In this document: piece by piece, positions 38,442 through 51,056 of the stretch | How positions within the stretch are numbered: position 1 is the stretch's first letter | Layout of the letters: every line of letters begins with the position of its first letter | Assembly (NCBI GenBank): GCA_030522415.1 | Contig: CM060106.1 | Location: 25,312,074 to 25,376,073, forward strand | Length of the DNA: 64,000 nt | DNA from: Channallabes apus | Lineage: Eukaryota; Chordata; Actinopteri; Siluriformes; Clariidae | Direction: 5' to 3' | Position numbers and translations under genes: made by a program | The notes under the pieces: model-generated | Database searches by the model: none | Told to the model about the DNA's origin: nothing | Seen by the model: the letters and a program-made list of their open reading frames with translations, nothing else

Positions 38442-40085
38442 GCCACGCCCTTTTGATGAGGATCCTGTGGACGTGGAGGCACAAATTATACAAGGTTTTT
38501 TTCGCCGGGAGAGAGTTATAAGACCTCATATTGATGTTTTTTCATTTCCTAATGATTATTAGAAAGAGTTTTATTGGTTTTCAATGGAATCGTTAATTTA
38601 CTTAATACATCTCTTGAAACCGCATATTGTAAATGTCACAAACGGCTGGTCTGCGCTTAGAAAACATTCCGTGCATAGCACTTCGTTTTTTTTGCGTCAG
38701 GGCATTTTTTGTACAACGTGGGCGATGCAGAGCATGTGGGAAAGGCAACTGTATGTCTGGCACTTAAACACTTCTTACACACATGTGTACAGCAGGTCCC
38801 TGGACATAAACCTCTGTGTGGTATTAAAGAGGAATTCCACAGAGTGACAGGTTTGTCCTTTGTAGTAAAATCGATGACGCATATTTAATATGTAGTCATA
38901 CTATTTAGATCTACTGTATACGTGTATTCATCCTGCACACACACACTTGATCCTTCCATATATGACTTTCTATTTCAGAGTTTCCAAATGTAATTGGGTG
39001 CATTGATGGCACCCGTATTATTATTAAAGCTCCTTCAATAAATGAGGGAGACGATGTTAATAGGAAATCTATTCATAGTATCAATGTTCAGGTAACAACT
39101 TAATTTTGTGTGCTTAATTTTTTGCCTTGTTAGAAATCATTAAACTCATTACTTTTTAATATGTGAGGCAACTCACATCATTACTAATGGTGAAGCAAAA
39201 TGGCCAGGATCTGTGCATGATGACAGAATTTTCCACAAGTCATCATTATGCCAGACATTTCAGTTGGGTATGTTTTGCTCTATACAATGTTTTTTTTTTT
39301 TTTTATATATATATATTCATTCATTCATTCATTTTCTATACCGCTTAATCCTGTGTTCAGGGTCGCGGGGGACCTGGAGCCTATCCCAGGAGACTTCGGG
39401 CACTAGGCGGGGTACACTCTGGACAGGGTGCCAATCCATCGCAGGGCACACACACATACTCACACACCCAATCACACACTACGGGCAATTTAGGAACACC
39501 AATTAGCCTAACCTGCATATCTTTGGACTGTGGGAGGAAACCGGAGTACCCGGAGGAAACCCACCAAGCACGGGGAGAACATGCAAACTCCATGCACATA
39601 GAGACGGGAATTGAGCCTGGCCGGGGAATCGAACGCAGACCCTGGAGGTGCAAGGCGACAGTGCTAACCACTACACCACCGCGCCGCCTATATATATATT
39701 GTACACTTGAATCATTACAGGACAGTACAATGGTTACTTGCTGGGGGACAGAGGATACCCTTGTCTGCCCTATTTAATGACACCCTACCCTGAACCTGAT
39801 CCTGGACCACAGACACGCTATAACCTGGCTCACAGCTGAACACGGGCCAAGGTGGAGATGACCATAGGGATCCTCACGTCTAGGTTTCAGTGTCTGCGTG
39901 GGCTCTGGGTCAGTCCAGAGAGGGCATGTGACAACATAGTGGCTTGTGTTGTGCTTCACAACATTGCCAATATAAGAGGAGAGAGCCACCTTCCTTGTAT
40001 TGAAGAAGATGCCCAGAGGAACCTCTACAGATTTTTGCACACAACAGAGATGGAAGACGGTATTTGTCAAAATTACTGTTATTAA
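38442..40085 (+). pseudogene. Harbinger (HARBI1-like) transposase, broken
   Basis: Homologous pieces in order: PFDEDPVDVEAQII and RRERVIRPHIDVF (38450-38560); FLYNVGDAEHVGKATVC (about 38710-38755); [13 protein letters not shown] with the first catalytic Asp (about 38983-39020); VHDDRIFHKSSLCQTFQLG (39210-39270); then, after the inserted [21 protein letters not shown] with the second Asp (about 39730-39780); and VEMTIGILTSRFQCLRGLW with the Glu (about 39850-39905). A TAG falls after FSFPNDY, the next part is frameshifted, and a TGA near 39837 interrupts LAHS-TRAKVE. The family normally cuts and pastes its DNA together with the Myb-like partner. This copy is non-functional. Confidence 0.85.
39317..39688 (-). 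mobile_element. Young full-length SINE inside the Harbinger element
   Basis: It is nearly identical to the copy at 36035-36409, in the same orientation, head GCGCCGCC at the right. A TATATATATATT flank occurs on both sides (about 39305-39316 and 39689-39700), consistent with a target duplication, though TA-richness weakens that reading. Confidence 0.9.
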
Positions 40086-41049
40086 ATAGTTTTGCACTGG
40101 TCTGCTGCACAGTTCACTTCTTTATTTCCTGAAAAACAATGAAAGTAAAATTAAATAAAATGTGTTATTTTAATGACATTGCTTTATATACACACACAAC
40201 ACTTTTAACACGCAACAGATTAATATACGCACAAGTTCTCACCTTAAGGTGACGCTCCAGTAATTCAATTTCTAGTGTTGTTTTTTTAATGGATAGCCTT
40301 TTCTCTTCCATTTAAGGTCCTAAATCTCCATGTCACTTTTTCATATTTGTTTTTGAAGATGGACCTTATACAGCTCCTTTACTGGCAACTAGGATTTATT
40401 ATTAAAAATAATAAAATAAATAAGATTCTGTCAGACAATAAAATTTAAATATGGAGATCTGCACAAATATTCTTACATTGATTAGATTGTGCATTGAGGT
40501 TGAAGGACCTTCATCCGTGAAGAAATCCCCAGGTATGTACTGTGAAAGATCAATGACAGTTTATTACTCTAATGTAAAAAGGGGGCGCTGCATTATAATA
40601 GTAAGCATCCCACCTCAGTGGATCTACCAGCATTGTCCACTTCTGTCACAGCAGATGTGGTCTCTTCATCTTCATCCTTCAGTGAAAATATGCAAGTATA
40701 CGTTTTCTGGCAAAAAAATCAAATAAAAGTAACTAAAGTACAACAAAACACTTACACCTGTGACAGACTGTGTTCTTTCTGTGGCGTCCAATAATACAAT
40801 CCCTGCATTGGTATCTATAAGAAAATACAACCTATAGAATTCTCAATATTATCAAAGAAAAAAACACTAATGCAGGAAAAAACATGTCAAAGTAAAACAA
40901 CTAAGATCACAGTAGCCTAAACATCATATGCAGTTAAATACAGTAAGCCTGCATAAAAACGTTAAGCATGTTCAAAAGCCTTTAAGTGATAGAGATAGTA
41001 ATTTATTAATTCATATAATGAAAACAAACCATAGTGGTAAACTTACATT

Positions 41050-41690
41050 TCACCATGTTAGTGTCACTGGTGGCCCTTTATTAATGGACAGAGCCGCTCC
41101 TCAGATGGGGTGAGGGGGTGGTGCTGGGCCTCCGCCAGTTAGACGGGCTTCAGCCTTCTTTCTATTAGCTACATGACAGAACGAATATACTAAACCGTGT
41201 TTAATAAATAGTTCAGTGATCGTGTAATAAGATATTACCTTTTTGCAGAACGTTTTTGTGTTTCATATTCACTTGCCTTCTGCCTCCAGAAGGATTAAAC
41301 CTTATTAAATAAGAAACCATACATTCCTAGTCAGTATACACTGGTATTTTAACCTAAAGAAATTAATGGCAGGAAAAGTAAATGCTTTCATTTAACAGCC
41401 AAAAGGATGCAGAAGGGATGTTTAATTATTTTTGCATTATAATAAAAGGAGAGGCGATGTCAAATTTGCAATTTAATACACTCACACATTTACTCTGTCT
41501 TTTATTTTTTGCCAAGTCAACTCTCTTTCTTTAGCCGATGCAGCCGTATTGCTTTTTTTTTTTTTTTTTTCATTATTATTGGCTTAAATTCCTCATATGC
41601 GTGTATTAAAACCTCTGTGAAGTATGCCGCTCTCTTTTTTCACTTTGAAGTTCCATTTTGACTCGTGAAATGGTCGATCCATTGAAAATG
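41050..41690 (-). pseudogene. Harbinger Myb/SANT-like DNA-binding protein gene, broken
   Basis: On the minus strand the pieces KKERAAYFTEVLIHAYEEFKPII, FNPSGGRRQVNMKHKNVLQK and NRKKAEARLTGGGPAPPP occur in the order known for Harbinger Myb-like proteins (trihelix start, third helix, proline-rich part). An A-run expansion after KPII (41560-41570 region) and stops break the frame, and introns seem to separate the parts. Further downstream exons in 40300-40830 are possible but not clear. Confidence 0.65.
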
Positions 41691-42563
41691 TCTTTATGTA
41701 CGCACCGTGCACGCGCACTAACTCTGGGTAACCAGTAGAGGGTTGAATAAACTTAATCTTATCAGGTGTTAATCAACCCAGAGGTTAAGATTAACCAAAT
41801 GGTAAGTTAACCAAGTTTTCTGGAACACCCCCCAGGCTGGTGGAGGTGGTGTAATGTTGTAAAGAAAGTTTTCCTAGCACATGTTGAACCAGTTCAAACC
41901 AAGCAATCGGCACTAAAGGGTTTCGGTCTTCTAGTAGCTTATTCCAGCATGGAAATTCACGCATGTCAGACATACAAAAGTCATCTTAAACTGATTCTTG
42001 AACATGACAATGTTTATTTATTTATTAAAAAAAATAAAGCCATGGGATTTAAACAACTTTATTATTCTTCATTTATTTTTTCATCTTGTGATTTGTGATT
42101 ACAGGTTTGGGCCTCAGGAATAATCACATTTAAATTTGGGCCGCAATTTAAGTTTGGGAACGGCTGTTGTAAAATATTAATTAAAATATTAATTACAGTT
42201 TTAGATTAGATTATATGAACACTTTTGCTTGGTTCTTCTTGGTATTTTTTTTAGGTCATCATATAAAATATTACATTCTGTAAATATTAAATACAGAATT
42301 TATATCTGTCCTATATGGCACATGACAAGTAATAAAGATTTAATACATTTAATATTTCAAAATGTAACTGATGAATCAAGAAGCACAAAAATAGAATACA
42401 AATGTATTTCTTTCTCGTTGAGTTTTAGTTTATTGAGTTTTTAACAATAGACTGCATGTAAATGTGTGTGGGATGGTTTTAACCCAGGGGGGAATGTCTT
42501 GTTTAGTGTAAGATTTCAAAAATGACTCACTAGATGGAGCCATTGAGTTTTAGTTGGACCTCT

Positions 42564-42646
42564 TGGCACATGGTATGCAGATGTACAGAATGTAACTCAT
42601 TGTATTTTAATAAGTTACTTTCTGTACATCTACATACCGTGTGCCA
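42564..42646 (+). ncRNA. Strong 83-nt hairpin, pre-miRNA-like or MITE palindrome
   Basis: Two 34-nt arms (42564-42597 and 42613-42646) pair with a 15-nt loop. As RNA there is one U-G wobble, one C-A and one U-U mismatch; all other positions are Watson-Crick. Size and pairing suit a pre-miRNA, but I do not recognise a known miRNA in either arm. The near-perfect arms also fit a short foldback transposon. Confidence 0.4.
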
Positions 42647-42889
42647 GCACTTTTTAACTATGAAGACATATATATTTTTATTCTTCTTTTGCCTGTGTAC
42701 GAGGCTGTAATCATTGAAGTATTCAGTATAAGTATAAGCTATCACTTTATTTGCACCACTGAAGTTTCGAGTACAAAGGTGTCTTCAGCAGTAAGACTAT
42801 TCAAACCATTTTTCCTGATGTCTTTCCTTATAACATCAGATGTCACTTTAGTCATTGTTTCTACTGAAATGACAGCTGAGGAGTCTCGT

Positions 42890-43075
42890 GCGATTCCTGC
42901 CACGGGTGTGTGTGCATGGAGTTTTCACCTTCTGCCCATGCTTCCTGGGTTTCCTCCGGGTACTCCGGTTTCCTCCCACAGATATGCAGACATGCAGATT
43001 AGGTTAGTTGGAGTTCCCATATTGCCCGTAGTGTGTGAATGAATGTATACAGGATAGGCAGTATAGAAGATCAAA
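42890..43075 (+). mobile_element. SINE fragment with internal deletion
   Basis: The blocks GCGATTCCTGCCACGGGTGTGTG, CTGGGTTTCCTCCGGGTACTCCGGTTTCCTCCCACAG and AGACATGCAGATTAGGTTAGTTGG are followed by a shortened tail ATACAGGATAGGCAGTATAGAAG. The tRNA-like head is missing. Confidence 0.75.
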
Positions 43076-44890
43076 TAATAATTTTTATTTGTTTATTAAT
43101 TTATTTAATTCGGCAGTTCGAAATTTAAAGGATTTTAATTGTTTATTTATTTTCTGGTAGTTAATATAAGGTTAAAATAATATGAGGTTTTCATTTATAA
43201 AATTTTTTATAAAAAAAAATCTAATTGCACAAAACAGGACATAATGAAATAATATTTTAAGGGGAATTTTTTTTTTTACAGGATTTATACACTGTCAAAA
43301 ATTAAAAGACACTGCTTTTAAAACTGTTGTAGATGAATGAACAAGAAGTGGGTTAATATTTTAGGAAGATAATATCTCATGCAAACATTTTGGTGACATT
43401 CTAACCTATATTAAAACACTTTGCTTAAACACTGTCATACTGCCGCACATGCTTTCATAACCTGATTAGTTTGTCAGCATGTCCATAAGTTCAATCAGAG
43501 ACTCTCACATGTCTGTCTTATGCAAAGATAAGTGTAAAGTTTGTGAAACTGGATCTACAGTTCTTGAGATCTTGAGCTCCTTGTGGGAATACTGGGGGTG
43601 AGGTGGGAATACACACTGGAACAGACACAAGATCCCAGAGGAAACCCAGAAGGACACGTTAAGAAAATATACACAGAAACCGAAGCAAAGGATCAAAGTC
43701 GGGATCCTGAGGCTGGGAGGTATAATGATCATTTATTTAATTTAATAATAATGTCATTTTCCAAAGAAAAGGTAAAAAAGACATGAGCTGTATCCACAAC
43801 TTTACTGTGACACATTACATAAGCAAAAACAAATTATATAACTAAAGTTTTAGTTAACACAAAGAACTGTCTATTTACTAAATAAATGCATTTTAATTTT
43901 TATAATCATTTCAACCATGTCCGTCATTGTTATGAAAAAAACTATCGGTTATGGCTTTGTCTAGTAACCTAACTGATCTTTAATATAGTTATTCTGGAGT
44001 TTAAATAATGCTATGATGTATTTGAAACTAGTTCATCTATTCAGATGTAAATGCTTCGAGATTCAGTTCATGTTTTGTTAATGCAGTTCCTCAGCACCAA
44101 AGGTGCCCTTTTCACACACATACATCTCAACAGCTCCTTCTAACAATAAGATCTGCTTTCTATGAAGCCAATGAGGTGCATGTGGTGAAAGAATAAAGAG
44201 AGTAAGAAGAGTGTGTGTGTGTGTGTGTGTGTGTCATCAGTGAGACAGAGACAGACAGATAGACAGAGAGAGAAAGAGAGAGAGAGAGAAGTTAAATGAT
44301 ACAAACGTAAGTGGTGAAGTGCAGGAGGTTTAAAATGATAAAAGAAAAGAAAAAGTTGATTATTTGTACAAGTTGATGCAAATAATTTCTACAAGTGTCC
44401 CAACATTTGCTGATTACTCTGAATAAAAATGGTGTTGGAACAGACAGTATTAGTCCAACCTCTTGGACAATTTTTCACTGTAGGATTGTACAGTATATTG
44501 CTAGAATGATGGCTATAAAAAAATAACCATGAAAGAAATAAGAACAATAAAAACACTGTAGTGCTTAAATGTGTCGGTTTTTCCTTTAGAGGAATTGCAA
44601 AGAAATCCAGAGTGTCAGTGAGTTTAGTTTCCATGAGCAGTACCCGAGAGTCAACAGCTTGCATGATAGACGACTCACAGGACAACATCTTTAAGCACGG
44701 CTTAACACTGGTTAAAGTAAGCAGCTCTCAGTTTCAACCATGAAGAGAAGATGTTGAGCTGCAGATTTGCCAGGTCAAGTGTCAGTAAGAAAATCAATCA
44801 ATCAGTAAATAAAAAGAGGCTTACATGGAGAAGGCTGCAGTGCCTGTGGACTACTGAAGACGGACTACTAATGGACCAATGAATCAAAAC
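43076..44890. other. Gene-free stretch with GT/GA microsatellites
   Basis: No gene is supported. A (GT)12 run at about 44211-44234 and a GA-rich run at about 44245-44290 are present. Confidence 0.55.
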
Positions 44891-44894
44891 TCAC

Positions 44895-45125
44895 TCACTC
44901 ACTCATCACTGAAGGATCTCAGGAGACTTGGGGGACTAGAGAGGGTATCTACTCTATACAGGGTTCCACTCCATCACAGATCCACACACACAACGGGGAA
45001 CTTGGAAATGCCAGTAAGCATAATCTTCATGTCTTTGGACTGTGGAAGGAAATGAAAGTACCCAAAGAACATGCAAAGACGGAGAGTGTGAATCAAACCA
45101 CCAGCATAACCACTATGCCACGTTC
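44895..45125 (-). mobile_element. Diverged SINE copy
   Basis: Starting from the tail CTCACTCACTCACTCATC, the blocks CTCAGGAGACTTGGGGGACTAG, CAGGGTTCCACTCCATCACAG, TCTTCATGTCTTTGGACTGTGG and AACCACTATGCC run in reverse-complement order. The middle and head are eroded. Confidence 0.65.
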
Positions 45126-45799
45126 ACAAGGGGGTTTTGAACATTACTGAGGAGATAAAAATTTCCTCACTTCCAAAAAAAAAAAAATGCTTCGACTTCT
45201 GGGAGACTTTTGCTAAATCCAGGGGTATTACAGTTTGTGTGATGGATGGCACAGGAAGCAAATTAAATGAAACAATGTTTATTTCCATTGTAGAAAGTAT
45301 GCTTTGGTAAATTAAGTTGTTATATCTGAAAAGAAAAAAAAGAGATTCAATTTGGTTGGACAAATAAATTCAATGTTATTTTTTTCCTCTAAGATATTAT
45401 TTGTTCTTTGCATGAATTTCAGTGAAACTGCATAAATATCAATAAAAACAGGAATGCAGAGTTCTGAAATGCATTATTGGTTGTTATTATTATTATTATT
45501 ATTATTAACAATAAAATGTATGAGATTCAATAAATCTGTGTATTATAATGGATCATCAAAAACTTCAATAGTCTCAGTCTAAACCATCGTATTATGGCAC
45601 CCCATGTGGCTCTGCATGGCTATTTTGATCCCACAGGCCCACATGCACCTGTTTTGTTGGGGTATGCGGCTCGAAATTTGACTCCTCCCCTCTTCCACTT
45701 GTTCTTTTATTCTTATTGGCTCTCTGTGATGTTTATGCTAATTAGCAGCTTGCCCCTTGCACCTGACTCCCTATGAGACAGCCCTCAAGCATCAGCTAG

Positions 45800-45928
45800 A
45801 CTTATTTAAACCTGCCATCTCCGTCTCTGGGCATTAACGGTGATTACCATGCTGGCATGCTGAGACAGGAGTCACATCTGCTTAAACAAGTCTCCAGAAG
45901 TTATTATATAGGATAAGGAAAAGATAAG
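45800..45928 (+). promoter_or_regulatory. Presumed promoter/5' UTR of the Snail-family gene
   Basis: An ATTTAAA stretch at about 45804-45810 lies some 120 bp upstream of the start codon and could act as a TATA-like element. This is position-based inference only. Confidence 0.3.
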
Positions 45929-48900
45929 ATGCCACGATCTTTCTTGGTGAAGAAACACCTGAGTCACAAGAAGCCCAACTATGGCATGCTGGATTCACAG
46001 AGTGGTGGTGAGTTATTATAACATTCCAGTGGTAGATTTCTACTGGACCATGCAGGGAAAATGTGTTTAGTTCGTAGATTGTAGAGCAAAAGGGACAGAT
46101 TCCAGACCGAGACCAGTGGAGTCCAGCATTGTTTGTTAAATTCCCTGGAACGAGAGGTGAAGTGAGGGATTTTTGAAGAAAAACTCTTCTAAACTAAGGC
46201 TAAAGGATTTGGCACCATGTCTAACTTTTTCTTTCTTTAAGGCAACGCAAGGGAAATGCATTTTACTTTGATGAAGCAATTTAAAAGTCTGACATAGTGA
46301 TGCTTCATTTCCTTCACACTGTTTTGTCTATAAGAATTGCCTATAAGATTGATGAGCTGCTAGTTTGGTGATGCTCTGCATCAGTGAAGAGAATCTTTGC
46401 AACAGATCCAACAAGCCCAGTTGGAGTTTAGCAGGTGCAGGATCTTTCCTAAAAAGAAGAGCTTTTATTGTCAGCCCTTGTTTTGGAGATCTGAAGAGTC
46501 CCATTAAACATGGTGAAGGGGGCTTGCCAGAGCATGATTCGCCTGAAACTTCTGGGTTTTGTTCACAGGCTTTCTCTTAAGCAAACAAGCCCCTTAACCT
46601 CCTCTGAGAAAAGGACATGCTTTACTATAAAGCAATGACCTTATCTGCAATTAAGCAGCTGGGGGAGAAAAAAAAAAAGAAAGAAAGAAAACGGTCGGAA
46701 AGTTCTATTAGATTGTATCCCTAACACCGATTCAGTGAAAACACTTATTGAAAAAAAAAAAGATTCAAAATAATTGGTGAACAGTATAGCAACTTATTGC
46801 ACAGGTTTTAGAAATAAATTTAGAACAAGGATTCAATGGATATGCATTCTGGTGGCAAATAATTCACTCGTCAAGTGAATGTTCAAGCCAAAAACAAGAA
46901 AAAAACAAACAAACACTAAATTACACTACGCTAATGATATAAAACATGTGTCTAACATTTACATTTAGATTTCATTAATTATTAATTAATCTGATTAAGG
47001 ATTATTTGCATTAATCCAGAGGAAACTTTTACTGCTCCAACTTGCTCTTCTAGAACTCGGGAGACAAAACTGTTACTCACATTTCAGCCTCAGCAACAGG
47101 AGTCATCCCTGAGACTTATAATATAGTATATATAAAATACAGATATTATAGAGAAATATGCATTGTTTCAGTGACAGTTTCTTAAAGGGGCAGGTCGCAA
47201 GCTTGAAGCATATTGTATATGAGCAGTTGAAAGTGAAGGACTTTGCTCAAGCGCCAAACAGTGGCAGCGTGGCGGTGCTCGGGCTTGAACACCTTATTCA
47301 CCAGGCTAACCCTGTCTTGTTCATAGTGCAGTGTTTGCCTCCTACAGCTGGTCAGGGCCATACATTGTTTATTACACATAATGCTTAGAAAAAAGTAGGT
47401 TCTCAAAATAGGAAACAATTAGAAAATTGAAAAGATCTGAATGTTGATATAAATGCATTAAAGATCTATGTTGTATGAAGGTTCAAGATGGCAAGAGATG
47501 ACAGTTTCCTCCAGAAAACTATTTTTCAATGACAGCCAGTCTGCAAATAAATAATATACAAGAAACGTTTTGAAATAGTGCATAATAAATTATTTAACAT
47601 TATTGCACTACAGAAACCAATAAATGCCTTTTGTTTTTCCAATGTAGAATACATCCATCAATCATACATTCACAAACATATAGGTTTATTAAGAGGTACA
47701 CGATTCATAGGTGGGATGAGAATAGATTGAGTCCATATTGAGAGCTAAAGAGGTGCAAAAGGCAAGAATTATTTTAAAGCTTGAAGAGAATTCATTTGAA
47801 GGCTTATTTTTTTTCCCACACACGCATAGTTGTCCAGGAAACTACATCTAGCTCTCCAGGAAAGATCTATAACATTCCATTATAGTTCAGGATACTGTTG
47901 TGACTAGTCAATAAAAAAATGAGCAGAATGCCAAAATATAGGTGATAGATAAAACGTTATGGAAGCGTTAATATAATCCACCTTTTCTTATTTGTAAGAT
48001 TACAATGTATTTTGCAGATGTATTAATGAAAAAGATGCAAAATAAATAAATAAATAAATCTTGTCACATAAATAAACTTCAGGTTACAGGCTAAGGGATG
48101 TTTCTAACCAAATTTAAATCTGTAAAGCTCATTTCCGACAATGACTGTTGTTAAAAGCAACTTCGAATTCAATTAAATTCAGTGCTTGTTTTTAATGTAT
48201 ACACAGTTTATATGTTTATGAAAATCCAGACTTGTTTTTAGACGTTTCATGTTTTATTTCAGACATTTTCACATTTAGAAGTATTACTGTATATTACACA
48301 CTTATTCTAGTTTTTTTTTTCTTTTTTTCTTGTTCATGTGATTAATTCCATCGATATATTTTGGTTTCACATGATTGCTTATACTTGTTTCTTTTCACAA
48401 GTTAATTTTGGATCACATAATTATTCACGTCCTTAAGCTCACATTTGCACAACACATACTGTACATTATGGCTTCATGCTTTGAAATGGTCATATATTAC
48501 AGTCACCTGTGAAAAACTGAATCATGATTTCTCCATTGAAAGTCAACAATGAGTGAATATATCTGTGTATCTGATTCAAGAACAAATATATACTAATTAG
48601 TTTTTTATATAAAATATATTTAAAACCTGAGATCTCATTAATCACTGAGTCCTTGTTGGTCATTTTACAGAACCTCACCCACAAGTCATCTCCAAGCTCA
48701 CCTCTTCTCATCCTGATGAAACTTCACTTTCTGGGTCTTGCCTATTAAACCCAGCCATCAGGACAGTGTCACAGATAAGCTCCATTTGTGCCACGATTGA
48801 ACCGCAGCCTTCACTAGACTCCAGACCGCCTTCAGAAGGCCACACTTGCACCCTACCCATGAGTCCGACCCCCCTGCGAGCCTCTGAGCATGCGGCACCT

Positions 48901-49533
48901 CTGCGTCTTCATAATGACGGAGCGTTGCAGGACAGCGTGGTGTCCGACGTTACCGTTTCCCTGTTGGGATTTGCTTCAAAGAGCAACATCCAGGAGCACT
49001 TTGAGTGTTTTGACTGCCATAAAACCTATTTCACCTTCTCCGGCCTGGCCAAACACAGACAGCTGCAGTGCGAGTGGCCGTGTCAGAAATACTTCAGCTG
49101 CAAGTACTGCGACAAGGAGTATGTGAGTCTCGGCGCTCTGAAGATGCATATCCGCACACACACGCTGCCTTGTGTGTGTAAGCTGTGTGGGAAAGCCTTC
49201 TCCAGGCCCTGGCTGCTGCAGGGACACATACGGACACACACAGGTATACACAACAGCCAGAGAATGCAGAGTCACTGTAATCAGTCGATATGTCTAGCTG
49301 ACTGTCTGTCTGTCTGTCTTTGAAGCTGACATTAATGTACTCTTGTTTTAGGTGAGAAGCCGTTCTCGTGTCCTCACTGCAGTCGGGCATTTGCTGATCG
49401 CTCTAACTTACGCGCTCATCTGCAGACGCACTCAGACGTCAAGAAGTATCAGTGCAGGAGCTGCTCAAAGACTTTCTCCAGAATCTCACTTCTGTCCAAA
49501 CACGAAGAAGCTGGTTGTTCCCCGACATCCTGA
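45929..49533 (+). CDS. snai3: Snail-family zinc-finger repressor, snai3-like
   Basis: Transcriptional repressor of the Snail family, which binds E-boxes and represses epithelial genes. Coding exons 45929-46007, 48671-49243 and 49352-49533 join in phase (834 nt, 277 residues). The protein opens with the SNAG repression peptide [12 protein letters not shown], followed by KKPNY. A Ser/Pro-rich linker leads to zinc finger 1 (about 137-160, [10 protein letters not shown]). Fingers 2 to 4 carry the family signatures [42 protein letters not shown] and [18 protein letters not shown], and finger 5 ends in SKHEEAGC. Exons meet canonical GT-AG sites; the exon 2-3 junction falls in the HTGEK linker between fingers 3 and 4. 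FECF-CHK in finger 1 is closest to SNAI3 as I remember it; snai1 or snai2 remain possible. The start is fixed by SNAG, which must be N-terminal. Confidence 0.92.
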
Positions 49534-49845
49534 TGGTCAAGCGTTACCGTTCTACCACCAGACTATGACACTTGAGGCCCTGGTTTCTCTCAGGTCCCCC
49601 TCTCTACACTGATTTTATTTATGTATGAGGGGGAAATCGACTCCGCACTGTACTAACTCATTTTTGAGATTTAAGATTTTATATTTTGGGGGGACAGAAT
49701 CAGAGTTTGTGACTTGCATGCATTGCATGATCTACTTAAAGTAAGGTTTGCAACTGCATGACAAGTCAATGGCACTTGTACTGGAACTGCGTTTAAGATT
49801 TTGTATAAGGAACATTTTTCGAATAAAAGTATTTTCTTCATTTGG
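49534..49845 (+). other. 3' UTR of the Snail-family gene with poly(A) signal
   Basis: AATAAA at 49822-49827 is the first canonical signal after the stop codon. Confidence 0.65.
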
Positions 49846-50024
49846 TTGATGCTTTATACCTCAATAAAATCCAAATGACACTGTATTTTTTTTTTCTACA
49901 TGAGCTATCCATCCTCGTTCCATCTAGGAACCTCTGTAACTTGAGACATTGGAAGCCAATGGTGACAATTGTATTCGTAATACGTCACCATTACGTCTTC
50001 CATTGTATTTACGTCCTCCGGTCA

Positions 50025-50190
50025 ACTTTCACACACAATTTGGAAACGCAACTAGTCTAATCTGTATGTCTTTGGACTGTGGGAGGACACCAGTGTACCT
50101 GAAGGAAACCCACCAACCCACCCACAGGGAGAACGTGGACATGGAGGTGCAAAGCGACAGTGCTAACCACGAAGACGTCGTGCCGCCATT
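50025..50190 (-). mobile_element. SINE fragment
   Basis: The core (CTGTATGTCTTTGGACTGTGGGAGG, GAAACCCACCAACCC) and head (GTGCAAAGCGACAGTGCTAACCACG, GCCGCC) are in reverse orientation. The tail half and part of the head are missing. Confidence 0.75.
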
Positions 50191-50511
50191 AGTTCTCATC
50201 TCCAACAAAATTACTCTACTTGATAATCCAAACACCAATTTTCACTTAAATTACAAGAAAATACAAAAAGAGAAGTTGAAGCAGTTTTATAGATCATTTG
50301 CTGTTAAGGACAGCTGAGGTATAGTAGTTCAAATCCTCATCAAGAAACCAACTCAAATATGAATGAAGATTAGATTTCACACCCAAGATATAAAAAAAAT
50401 AAATAAATAGAAATAAAAAAAAAAAAACCCTTACATGATCTTGGTTAGGGCTCCTTTCTCCTACCTCAGGATGATTTTCCCACTAAAGCTTCATAAATAC
50501 TTCATTTTATG

Positions 50512-50600
50512 CTAGGAGGCACAGCGGTCTCACTCCTCCCTAGCTGAGGGTTCAATTCCCACCTCAGGTCTGTGTGTATGGGGTTTGCATACTGAGTTGC
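50512..50600 (+). mobile_element. SINE head fragment
   Basis: AGGGTTCAATTCCCACCTCAGGTCTGTGTGTATGG with a GGCACAGCGGTCTCAC-like start resembles the SINE head through the start of the core. Confidence 0.5.
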
Positions 50601-50686
50601 TCTTTCTGTGCCGTTATACTGTAACTGCCACCCCTGTTCTAGAAAGAATTTCACCAAAATTATGAAAGGTGTTGAAAGGAGCTCAT

Positions 50687-51042
50687 GGCGGCACGGTGGT
50701 GTAGTGGTTAGCACTGTCGCCTTGCACCTCCAGGGTCCGGGTTCGATTCCCAGCCATGCTCGATTCCCGTCTCTGTGTGCATGGAGTTTGCATGTTCTCC
50801 CCGTGCTTGGTGGGTTTCCTCCAGGTACTCCGGTTTCCTCCCACAGTCCAAAGACATGCAGATTAGGCTAATTGGCGTTCTCAAATTGACCATAGTGTGT
50901 GAATGAGTGTGTGTGTGTGTGTGCTCTGCGAAGGATTGGCACGCTGTCCAGGGTGTACCCTGCCTCGTCTCCAGTCTCCTGGGATAGGATCCAGGTCCCC
51001 GTGACCCTAATACAGGATAAAACGGTATAGAAGATGAATAAA
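50687..51042 (+). mobile_element. Young full-length SINE with 14-bp target duplication
   Basis: The head GGCGGCACGGTGGTGTAGTGG, a B box GGTTCGATTCC, the full core, and a tail ending GATAAAACGGTATAGAAG are present. TGAAAGGAGCTCAT flanks both sides (50673-50686 and 51043-51056). It is inserted next to a Tc1 relic. Confidence 0.95.
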
Positions 51043-51056
51043 TGAAAGGAGCTCAT

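Larger units (their letters stand above)
38240..41834. mobile_element. PIF/Harbinger DNA transposon, complete ends, genes broken
   Basis: Both termini read GGGGGTGTTCCAGAAA inward: 38240 on plus, and the reverse complement ending at 41834. A 3-bp CAG lies directly outside each end (38237-38239 and 41835-41837), a fitting target duplication, since some fish Harbingers duplicate CWG. Inside are a transposase on plus and a Myb-like gene on minus, the usual divergent pair. A SINE has inserted at about 39317-39688. Confidence 0.82.
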
